Source: a virus. Taken from it: a DNA stretch of 53,156 nt. Positions 46,625-53,156 of the stretch are shown piece after piece. The translations under genes were made by a program, and so were the position numbers. Positions within the stretch are counted from its first letter, which is position 1. Each line of letters begins with the position of its first letter. Where the stretch lies: the IMG/VR virus record IMGVR_UViG_3300025789_000006, positions 1 to 53,156 of that record; one strand, 5' to 3'. A model generated the notes under the pieces. The model did no database searches, had not been told where the DNA came from, and was given only the letters and a program-made list of their open reading frames with translations.

Positions 46625-49207
46625 TTACTTCGTTCCCTTTTTTATGTAATCAAGGGGAGACTTAGCCTTCGGTGGAATCTTAGACAGAGGAGCGTTGCGC
46701 TTATGAGCTCGCAACTTTTCACGCATGCCGTCCAAAATTTCTGCCCCTCGCTTATTATCTCCTTGTCCAAGCGCCGTGACAAACGCCGCAGGGAAGACAT
46801 ACTCGCCGTCAGCAATCTTGGCAGGCACAGGATTGGCTCCTGCAACGCCACCATCTGCATGACGATGTACGCGGTGAGGCACCTTGGTTCTAAAGCCATC
46901 AAGCACCTGCTTACCGGCCTTGCTTGAACCGTCGCCCAGTGCAGATACTGTCTCAGCATCCATCACATAGTCGCCGTCGTGAAGCATGGCAGGAATGTCG
47001 TCAGACTGTCCAGTACCACCACCGCAAGCGTAATACCCGGTCACACCAGTGATGAACTCAGGGTGGTGACCTTTGGGTGTTGCGCTATGGTAAGCCGCAG
47101 GCAATCCACCGCCTTCAGCATGGCCTGTGATGCCTTGATAAATGTGAGACAAGGGCGCATTGGTAAAATGTTGGCCTGAACCGCGATTCACCAAAATCTC
47201 AGGTTGACTGCATGCGAACTTTGGTTCGTATTTTGAAATGTCAAAAGCGTCATTTTTGGATTTTGTAGCCTCAGCAGTGGCGTCTTTAATGGCTTGAATC
47301 TTTTTGCAGATGCAAGTTTCTTCAGAGTCTTCAGTGCCACCACCAGAGAAATGATGGACTTGACCACCAGAGGCCAGACAGCCATATCCCAAACCTTTAT
47401 CAGGAGAGATTTGGCAGGCCATCACGCGCTGATTGACAGTGCCCAAAAGATTGCTTGAATCGCCAACTGCATTGGTAGTCAACTTAGCCAAGTTAGCAAT
47501 TTTGGCCTTACCACCACTTGCGGCATGGAACAAACCACCCTCGGCAAGGCAACCGTAGCCAAGACCTTTGCAAGGTGAAATTTGACATGCGGCAACTTTG
47601 CCGCTTGCGTTGCTCAAGCCACCAATGTTTTCACCGATGTTGCCAGTACCAAGCTTGGCAAGTTCAAGCGCTTTCTTAGCGCCACCGGCCTTCAATAGGT
47701 TGGCAACACCGCATAAGGCTGATGGGCCACCTTGACCTTTAGCAGAACCTTGAGCAGGCTTCTTGACAGGCTTGTGTTTTGCAGGCTTTTTGCCTGTTGG
47801 GCCTTTTGATTTCTTAGGCTTGCACTTGTCTGTACAGCAACATTGATCGCAACAGCAAGTGTCACAGCAACAAGTGTCGCAACAGCACATGTCGCAACAG
47901 CAGGTGTCGCAACAGCACATATCACAGCAACACATATCACAGCAACATGTATCGCAACAGCAAGTATCGCAACAGCAGGTATCACAGCATGCACAGCAAT
48001 CTGTACAGCAGGTATCACAGCAAGCTGTACAGCAATCTGTACAACAAGTCGTGCAATCGCATCCACAGCATGAAACACAGCAACCTACACAGCAACCCTC
48101 AGGGGTGCAGTCAGAAGAACATGGAGTTTCACAGCTTGGGGTGCAACCGCAAGGCAAGCAAGGTTCGCATGGTGTGCAGGTATTGCATGGAGCGCAGGGA
48201 TCAACACAGCATGGCAAGCATGTACAAGTAGTGCAAGTTGGGATGCAAGATGCACAGGTACAGCAGAAGCAAGGCACACAGCAGAATGGCGAGCAAACGC
48301 CGCATGCTAGGCCACCACTGCAGAATGTTGGGGTGCAGAAATTAGTTGTGCAAACACCGGGTGTGCAGGCGCCGGGTGTGCAAAGGCTTGGCATACAGCC
48401 TGTTGGAAGGCAAGTCGTGCCGGGCTGTGTGATGCAAGTTTGACCGGGGTTATAGCCTTTGTCACAGCAAATTGGTTGACAAACATCACATCCGGTTTGT
48501 GCGCATGGGCCAGAAATACAAGAGGTGTTGGGTTGGGTTATACATTGCTGACCGGGGCCATAACCCTTATCACAGCAACATACGCCGCATGTGCAAGGCA
48601 AACATCCGCATGCAGGCCCTTCAATACATGTTGTAGGTGTACACATGGGGGTGCAGGCGCATGCCATGCAAACACCACAAGGCTGACCAATGCATGTGCC
48701 GGGGTTACCTATGCAAGTGCCGGGATTGTATGGATTGTGACCGCAGTCAAAACTGCATCCAGAGGTGCAAACGCATGAACAGCATTCCATGCAACCTGCA
48801 CAGCACAAACCGCTTTGGTTTGTTGATCCAATGCATTGTTCACAGCCGCCGTAACAAGTATTGCAGGTATTGGCACATTCTCCAGTACCGCAATTATCTC
48901 CAACACAAGAAATACAAGATTCACATCCTACAGCGCAAGCGACGCATCCTGCCGAGCACAGGAAACAGGCAACACTGTCTACCGCGCATACTGCGCAAGC
49001 CGCATCACCTAAAACGCACAAGAAGCTTGTTGCGCCACCCGTGGCGACATCCAAGGCCAAGCTTGCAAGGGCTCCAATACCGCCGCCACCACCATAATGA
49101 TGAGCGACTTGACCGCAATTCAGAATGTCATCTGCTTGAGGTTGTGGGTCGTGTAATTGCGCGCCCTGATTGCGATTGCTATAACCGCCAAAAATTATTT
49201 TGCTCAT
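46625..49207 (-). CDS. Giant cysteine-rich internal virion protein
   Basis: An 860-residue protein. Residues 31-462 are extremely Cys-rich: I count about 131 Cys there, as CxxC, CC and finally about ten tandem copies of a five-residue CCCDx unit (x is Thr, Met or Gln). A Lys/Pro-rich hinge follows (KKSKGPTGKKPAKHKPVKK). The C-terminal half has two AC-Q-ISP-KGLGYGCL units (near residues 545 and 605) and two units of the form IPAMLHDGDYVMDAETVSALGDGS...LDGFRTK / VPAKIADGEYVFPAAFVTALGQGD...LDGMREK, which I recognise from internal or tape-like proteins of aquatic podoviruses. That shared frame shows the Cys region is truly coded. No relative known to me has such a domain. Confidence 0.82.
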   Translation of the reverse strand: MSKIIFGGYSNRNQGAQLHDPQPQADDILNCGQVAHHYGGGGGIGALASLALDVATGGATSFLCVLGDAACAVCAVDSVACFLCSAGCVACAVGCESCISCVGDNCGTGECANTCNTCYGGCEQCIGSTNQSGLCCAGCMECCSCVCTSGCSFDCGHNPYNPGTCIGNPGTCIGQPCGVCMACACTPMCTPTTCIEGPACGCLPCTCGVCCCDKGYGPGQQCITQPNTSCISGPCAQTGCDVCQPICCDKGYNPGQTCITQPGTTCLPTGCMPSLCTPGACTPGVCTTNFCTPTFCSGGLACGVCSPFCCVPCFCCTCASCIPTCTTCTCLPCCVDPCAPCNTCTPCEPCLPCGCTPSCETPCSSDCTPEGCCVGCCVSCCGCDCTTCCTDCCTACCDTCCTDCCACCDTCCCDTCCCDTCCCDMCCCDMCCCDTCCCDMCCCDTCCCDTCCCDQCCCTDKCKPKKSKGPTGKKPAKHKPVKKPAQGSAKGQGGPSALCGVANLLKAGGAKKALELAKLGTGNIGENIGGLSNASGKVAACQISPCKGLGYGCLAEGGLFHAASGGKAKIANLAKLTTNAVGDSSNLLGTVNQRVMACQISPDKGLGYGCLASGGQVHHFSGGGTEDSEETCICKKIQAIKDATAEATKSKNDAFDISKYEPKFACSQPEILVNRGSGQHFTNAPLSHIYQGITGHAEGGGLPAAYHSATPKGHHPEFITGVTGYYACGGGTGQSDDIPAMLHDGDYVMDAETVSALGDGSSKAGKQVLDGFRTKVPHRVHRHADGGVAGANPVPAKIADGEYVFPAAFVTALGQGDNKRGAEILDGMREKLRAHKRNAPLSKIPPKAKSPLDYIKKGTK
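47833..47997. repeat. 15-bp tandem repeats coding the CCCDx units
   Basis: About 11 imperfect copies of a 15-bp unit (plus-strand form CAACAGCAnRTRTCR) within the cysteine-rich gene. Third-position differences with conserved amino acids suggest selection for the Cys-Cys-Cys-Asp pattern rather than very recent slippage. Confidence 0.85.
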
Positions 49208-49575
49208 AATTTAATCATCCAGTTATAACCTGCGCGATCAGATTCCTTTACAGGAACATTTATCTGTCTACCAAGTCGTCTAAGTAAATTGATAATCCCG
49301 CCGTTGTCGGCTTTGCCGTACAAACGATGGATGCCGCGTCGCTCGATATTTCTAAAGAATCGAACCAATGTTCGAGCCAGAACGACGGGTGGGTCTTGTG
49401 TGAAAAGGTGGGCAGAAAATTCGCCGGGTGCGATCTTTTCCAAGAGAAGCGAGGTCTTGCCGCCGTGTAAAAGAATGCCGCCATCTTTGACGGTTTTGGC
49501 AACCGCGCCCATGACGAGATTGTGATCCAAGCCCCTTTGCTTGGAGTCGTGTGTTATGACTTCTGACGGTTTCAT
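49204..49575 (-). CDS. GNAT-like small virion protein
   Basis: A 123-residue protein (MKPSEVITHDSKQRGLDHN, then GGKTSLLLEKIAPGEFSAHLFTQDPPVVLARTLVRFFRNIERRGIHRLYGKADNGGIINLLRRLGRQINVPV). The strand-helix order and the final Arg-rich helix suggest an acetyltransferase-like fold, as in small internal virion proteins of T7-like phages. The ATG at 49575 follows AGGAG. It overlaps the Cys-rich gene start, in keeping with a core-protein cluster. Confidence 0.6.
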   Translation of the reverse strand: MKPSEVITHDSKQRGLDHNLVMGAVAKTVKDGGILLHGGKTSLLLEKIAPGEFSAHLFTQDPPVVLARTLVRFFRNIERRGIHRLYGKADNGGIINLLRRLGRQINVPVKESDRAGYNWMIKL

Positions 49576-49823
49576 TAAAAGTTCTCCTGTACTGGTGTGA
49601 CAGACATGATCCCTGTCATAGCCATTGCCCATTCTTGCCAGTTCGCATAACTTCTATGGTCTGGCACCCCAGACTGGACAAAATATCCAATCCCATTTAA
49701 TCCATCTACCCACTGCCTCCAGTTTTCTTCGGGCACATGGCCCAACTGGTTTGACGCAAACAGCTCTTCCATCAGTTTGTTGTACTGATCCCAAGTCATT
49801 CCTCGTGGGTCATAACTTATCAT
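49575..49823 (-). CDS. Small hypothetical virion-cluster protein
   Basis: An 82-residue protein (MISYDPRGMTWDQYNKLMEELFASNQLGHVPEENWRQWVDGLNGIGYFVQSGVPDHRSYANWQEWAMAMTG) with many Trp. It is of a kind I recall beside nozzle genes in podovirus-like phages. Its stop overlaps the next ATG (TAATG type coupling) and its start the nozzle gene end. Function unknown. Confidence 0.62.
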   Translation of the reverse strand: MISYDPRGMTWDQYNKLMEELFASNQLGHVPEENWRQWVDGLNGIGYFVQSGVPDHRSYANWQEWAMAMTGIMSVTPVQENF

Positions 49824-51838
49824 GGGTTTCCTGTTCCGCGAACATCGCCAGTTTCCACATTCAGCACAACACGGCCTAAGAAATAGTTACCGTTTTGGGT
49901 GTTTGACTCAAACCGCAACCGCATTTCACGGCGTTGTTCTTTTAAATCTATTTTAAGGGTAGACGGCTCAAAAGTGTAGGGCTCAGAGGCGATGTCAGTG
50001 TCGTCTGCATAGCCCTTACCCGTGACAATCATGTCCATCTGCCCAACTTGTTGAAAGTCAGGTTCTACGCGCTCCAAACGCGTCCATAAGTTGTCGCCAC
50101 CCTGAGGTGAACCCACCAAACCGGCAGAGGTGCCCAAGACATTTGTCTCAAAGGCAGAATAGATGGCATTGACATGGTTCAAATACACTTCATCGGTGCC
50201 TTGTTCATGCACCCACAAGTCGTATTGACCGGTGTCGTTTTGATTGTTTGCCGCCCAAATAGGCTTCTTGTACACCTCCGAGAAGGTGCCTGCAGAGCGT
50301 CGAGCGCCCGGTGCAGAGCCTGCGTCATACCAAATCTTGTCGCGCACATTGAAGACAATCGCGTCGGTGCATTCTGTGGCGTCGCCGCGTGGATAGAACC
50401 ACCAGATTTCACCCCAACGAGGCACTTTGCTCACCCACACTTTTTGACGCTGTGCGGTGTTGACATTGTCAAAGAACCAGTTCAGGTTTTGACTGTTGGG
50501 AACTTCTTGAACAACACCGTTGTACATCAAGAATCGGTCAGTGCCCACCCAGTAGTAAACGCCGTCGTATTCAATCACGCACGAGCTCGACATGATCGAA
50601 GACTGTTGGGTGATCAAGTCATAGCGCCAGTAGAGCGTCGATGTGCCCACATTCTGAGGCGCATAGGTCACGCGCACCACTGAGTCAAGTGTCCAGAAAA
50701 GCCCAGAGGGGGAGGTTGTGCCTCCCCGTAGAGGCAAACCTTTAATGACCTTGGTAGAGGCCACATTGTTGGCATTCGAGTCAGCAGATGTCCAGTCGTT
50801 GAAGTTGCCTGCGGCGCAGTTCTGAATCAGGCCGTTGTTGCCGTACACAAAGAGGTACGGATACAGCATCACAACACCACCAGACACGCTGATGTTGTTG
50901 TCAAAAGTCAAGGTAACAGTGGCTGATGCGGTAGCCGCGTTGTTCAAGACTACCGTCCACACGCCTGCGACCAATGAGGCAGACACGATCACCGTGTTGG
51001 CAGGGATGCCTGCACCAGTCACAGACACGCCGGGCCCCATGGCGACATTGGTCGTCGTAAAGGTCACATTCTTGGACATGTTGGTGGTGGTACCCGTCTG
51101 TGAAAAGACGCCTACAGGCGTCATTGTTGTGCCGGTAAAGGGGCCAATCAAAGGTCGGGTGTTGGTCGTGTTGTCGATGTGCTCAAGGTTCAAACCCGGA
51201 TGCGCAATCACATTGTTGTTGCCGGTGCCGTAGGGGTCGTATCCGGTGTCAAACTGCCACAAATTGAGGTCATTGGGGGTGAAGGCTGAGTTGGCAGTAA
51301 TAACGCCTGCAAAGCCCGATCCTGAGCCGCCAATGCTTGCGTTGCTGATCGTGAAGCTCTCGCCATACGGGTATGTGGCTGTGCCGCCGTTGGTGATGGC
51401 AACTGAGAACACTTGGTTGCTCGACACGACCACAGTCGCCAAAGCACCGGTGCCCGTCGTAGTAACAAGTGGCACATTGGTATAGGTGCCGTTCACATAG
51501 CCAGTGCCTTGTGTGACGATGCTCACTCCAGTCACAGAGCCAACAGGATTGATGGCAGTTGGGCCAGAGCCCACAGCATCATCGTTGTCGATTGTCCACT
51601 GCTGAATGCTGTCGCTGAACCCTGAGATCACCCATGTGTGACCATCTTGGGACTGCAAGATCATGCCTCGGCTGATGCCGGGCGCGTTCACGAAGGACGC
51701 AGTGTAGCCACCCATCTTGCGTGGGCGCCCGTATTGGAAGCGACACCATTCACCGTCGATGTAGCAAGGGGCCGCAAAGAGCGTACCGTCGCGCTGTATG
51801 CCGGGTGGTATTGCAAGGATGGCGACTTTTGCAGTCAT
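49820..51838 (-). CDS. Tail nozzle/stabilisation protein with inserted beta modules
   Basis: A 672-residue protein resembling P22 gp10/T7 nozzle-type proteins: MTAKVAILAIPPGIQRDGTLFAAPCYIDGEWCRFQYGRPRKMGGY, then LYPYLFVYGNNGLIQNCAAGNFNDWTSADSN, RGGTTSPSGLFWTLDSVVRVTY, EYDGVYYWVGTDRFLMYNG, and the C-terminal MRLRFESNTQNGNYFLGRVVLNVETGD. Between residues 100-195 and 235-310 are two Gly/Thr-rich beta insertions (VTGVSIVTQGTGYVNGTYTNVPLVTTTG; MSKNVTFTTTNVAMGPGVSVTGAGIPANTVIVSAS) of Ig-like or fibre type. Lies next to the adaptor across the contig junction. Confidence 0.82.
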   Translation of the reverse strand: MTAKVAILAIPPGIQRDGTLFAAPCYIDGEWCRFQYGRPRKMGGYTASFVNAPGISRGMILQSQDGHTWVISGFSDSIQQWTIDNDDAVGSGPTAINPVGSVTGVSIVTQGTGYVNGTYTNVPLVTTTGTGALATVVVSSNQVFSVAITNGGTATYPYGESFTISNASIGGSGSGFAGVITANSAFTPNDLNLWQFDTGYDPYGTGNNNVIAHPGLNLEHIDNTTNTRPLIGPFTGTTMTPVGVFSQTGTTTNMSKNVTFTTTNVAMGPGVSVTGAGIPANTVIVSASLVAGVWTVVLNNAATASATVTLTFDNNISVSGGVVMLYPYLFVYGNNGLIQNCAAGNFNDWTSADSNANNVASTKVIKGLPLRGGTTSPSGLFWTLDSVVRVTYAPQNVGTSTLYWRYDLITQQSSIMSSSCVIEYDGVYYWVGTDRFLMYNGVVQEVPNSQNLNWFFDNVNTAQRQKVWVSKVPRWGEIWWFYPRGDATECTDAIVFNVRDKIWYDAGSAPGARRSAGTFSEVYKKPIWAANNQNDTGQYDLWVHEQGTDEVYLNHVNAIYSAFETNVLGTSAGLVGSPQGGDNLWTRLERVEPDFQQVGQMDMIVTGKGYADDTDIASEPYTFEPSTLKIDLKEQRREMRLRFESNTQNGNYFLGRVVLNVETGDVRGTGNP

Positions 51839-53085
51839 TAGAACGCTCCACCGTTGATGCCAACAGGCAACAAGAGGCCAGTGGCAGTCAATTGACCTGC
51901 CGCAAGCCCAGAAATTGCAAAACCAATTTGGCCCGATGCCGCTAAGTACAAGCCGGTTGATGGGTTGCTTTGGAAAGCCAACGAAGGCGCGGCGGCTGAA
52001 CCGTTACCAATCTTCAAGTTTTGGATAAAGCTTGAGGTCGATGTCTGAGCGTTGTAGACATTCGTTCCATCGCAAATCGCAATGATCGTTTGACCCTGAG
52101 GCAAAGTAATGGTCGTGCCGCCAACAACGCCGGTTGAGAATGTCAGCGAGAATGAGCCAGAGGTGTTGTTTTGGAGTGAGTAAAACTGCACCGTTGGAGG
52201 CAAAATGATCGTGCAATTTGATGTCAGTGTGCCGGTGTATTCCTGAATGATGCTCGATGCCTGCACAGAGGTCAGCGTTACAGTGCCACCGGTGACCGGC
52301 AAACTTAACAAAGTAAAAAAGAACTGTGCAGACTGACCATAGGCATAGGTGTACCAGTTCGTGCCGTCGGTGGTGACGACAAACGATTCTCCCAACTGCA
52401 ACTGCGCAGATGTACTGGTGAAGTCAATCGTGCTTGTGCCTTGCGCAACAACATTCAAGATGCCTGTGCCGTCGTTCTTGAGCACCGCATACCAACTTGC
52501 GCCAACAGTTGCGGCCTGAGGCAAAGTGACTGTGCCTGCGCCACCAGTCCACACATACAGCGACGATTGGTCTTGCGAATTGAGTGTGTAATTCGAGGCA
52601 AATTGATTGACCGCAAGCACCGTGTTGAGGGTGTTGTTGATGGCCTCCAAGCCATAGCCTGCAAGCGCACTTGCGCTGTAGGCCGAGGTGCCAATACCCA
52701 AAGCAATCGTTGACCATGAGCCATTGATTGTGGTGTTGTCAGTCAGGTAGATGTAGTAGGTGTTGACTGTCGAGGTCGTCGGTGCAACAGGGATTGTCTG
52801 AATCGTGCCGCCGGAGTTGTTGGCGACAGTGAACGAATACTGCGAGCCATTCCCAATGTTGCGAACGATGAATGCTTGACCAACAGAGACTTCCAAAGCA
52901 GGCGGCAAAATCAACTGCAAACCATTGGCTGTTGCGATCACATCGATGATGTTAGCAACTACATTCGAGCTGTTGCTGTTGATGGGCCACTGCAGAGTTG
53001 TGTTGGTGCTGATTGTCAGCGCCTCATACCCAACTTGCGATGGGTTGATGGTCTGTCCGGTATAGGGTGAGGAGTATGTAGTCAT
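51838..53085 (-). CDS. Beta-rich tail protein, fibre or spike type
   Basis: A 415-residue protein starting MTTYSSPYTGQTINPSQVGYEALTISTNTTLQWPIN. It is Ser/Thr/Gly-rich with repeating beta units (GQAFIVRNIGNGSQYSFTVANNSGG; ILPPTVQFYSLQNNTSGSFSLTFS). Near the end GSAAAPSLAFQSNPSTGLYLAASGQIGFAISG is a known phage-fibre motif, and it finishes GGAF like the 955-residue fibre. It lies between adaptor and nozzle genes. Could form an appendage at the tail neck. Starts inside the contig repeat. Confidence 0.75.
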   Translation of the reverse strand: MTTYSSPYTGQTINPSQVGYEALTISTNTTLQWPINSNSSNVVANIIDVIATANGLQLILPPALEVSVGQAFIVRNIGNGSQYSFTVANNSGGTIQTIPVAPTTSTVNTYYIYLTDNTTINGSWSTIALGIGTSAYSASALAGYGLEAINNTLNTVLAVNQFASNYTLNSQDQSSLYVWTGGAGTVTLPQAATVGASWYAVLKNDGTGILNVVAQGTSTIDFTSTSAQLQLGESFVVTTDGTNWYTYAYGQSAQFFFTLLSLPVTGGTVTLTSVQASSIIQEYTGTLTSNCTIILPPTVQFYSLQNNTSGSFSLTFSTGVVGGTTITLPQGQTIIAICDGTNVYNAQTSTSSFIQNLKIGNGSAAAPSLAFQSNPSTGLYLAASGQIGFAISGLAAGQLTATGLLLPVGINGGAF

Positions 53086-53156
53086 GATTAGCTATCCACA
53101 GCAACGGCTTGTCGGTCACCAACACGAGACACATCCTCATCTTTCAGCGACTTGAT
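53030..53156. repeat. Terminal direct repeat, right copy (contig closure)
   Basis: Exact copy of bases 1-127. It holds the start of the 51838-53085 gene and, from 53088, the last codons of the adaptor gene found complete at 59-703. The non-redundant genome is therefore about 53,029 bp. Confidence 0.95.
53088..53156 (-). other. Duplicate end of the adaptor gene (assembly overlap)
   Basis: The last 22 codons and the stop of the adaptor gene at 59-703, repeated because the contig ends overlap. Not a separate gene. Confidence 0.95.

Noticed and set aside
47833-47997. CRISPR-like array
   Set aside because: Units are 15 bp, contiguous without spacers and in frame within a coding gene.
47859-48443. 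Plus-strand Gln/Ser-rich reading frame
   Set aside because: Antisense of the CCCDx repeats; the repeat period keeps several frames open. The minus frame continues into recognisable virion sequence.

Overview
The window is one complete, circularly closed tailed-phage genome of about 53,029 bp. The last 127 bases (53030-53156) repeat the first 127 exactly, the signature of a circular contig cut at an arbitrary point. Host clues are indirect: sigma70-type promoters, no phage RNA polymerase, and a 2OG-Fe(II) oxygenase and capsid/adaptor set of a kind I associate with phages of freshwater Gram-negative bacteria (possibly Betaproteobacteria). The virion genes point to a podovirus-like particle: P22-type portal, adaptor and nozzle proteins, internal ejection proteins, and no tape measure, sheath or tail tube genes. 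I see no integrase, DNA polymerase or RNA polymerase.

Layout. A divergent control region at 38,354-38,472 separates a leftward early unit from a short rightward one. Leftward (38.35 to 25.5 kb) lie a YdaS/Cro-like regulator, a ParB-like protein, an SF2 helicase, a Toprim primase-like protein, a 1.1-kb non-coding RNA locus (three tRNAs, a terminator-ended structured RNA and a hairpin array), a 2OG oxygenase, a RuvC-like resolvase, an HNH-like protein and many small unknown genes. This unit ends at a strong terminator (25,485-25,506). Rightward (38.47 to 41.66 kb) lie an SSB-like protein with a DDDIPF tail, an RtcB RNA ligase, a RecB/Cas4-like nuclease and three small genes.

The late unit runs leftward from about 25.44 kb: small and large terminase, a Gp88-domain protein, portal, a GroES-like co-chaperonin, scaffold, decoration protein, major capsid protein, a His/Lys/Gly-repeat protein, tail fibres and the lysis cassette. 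It crosses the contig junction and continues (53.1 to 41.7 kb) through a tail protein, the nozzle and a set of presumed ejection proteins, ending at a terminator at 41,662-41,681. Host RNA polymerase probably reads everything.

The most unusual content is: (1) an 860-residue presumed internal virion protein with about 131 cysteines in its first 462 residues, next to a second cysteine-studded protein; (2) a 120-nt structured RNA with its own consensus promoter, a three-way junction, a possible pseudoknot and an intrinsic terminator; (3) tRNA genes together with an RtcB ligase, suggesting tRNA replacement and repair; (4) five copies of an operator-like palindrome over early promoters; (5) five copies of a different perfect 17-nt palindrome; and (6) a 5' leader hairpin shared by three early transcripts with one covarying base pair.
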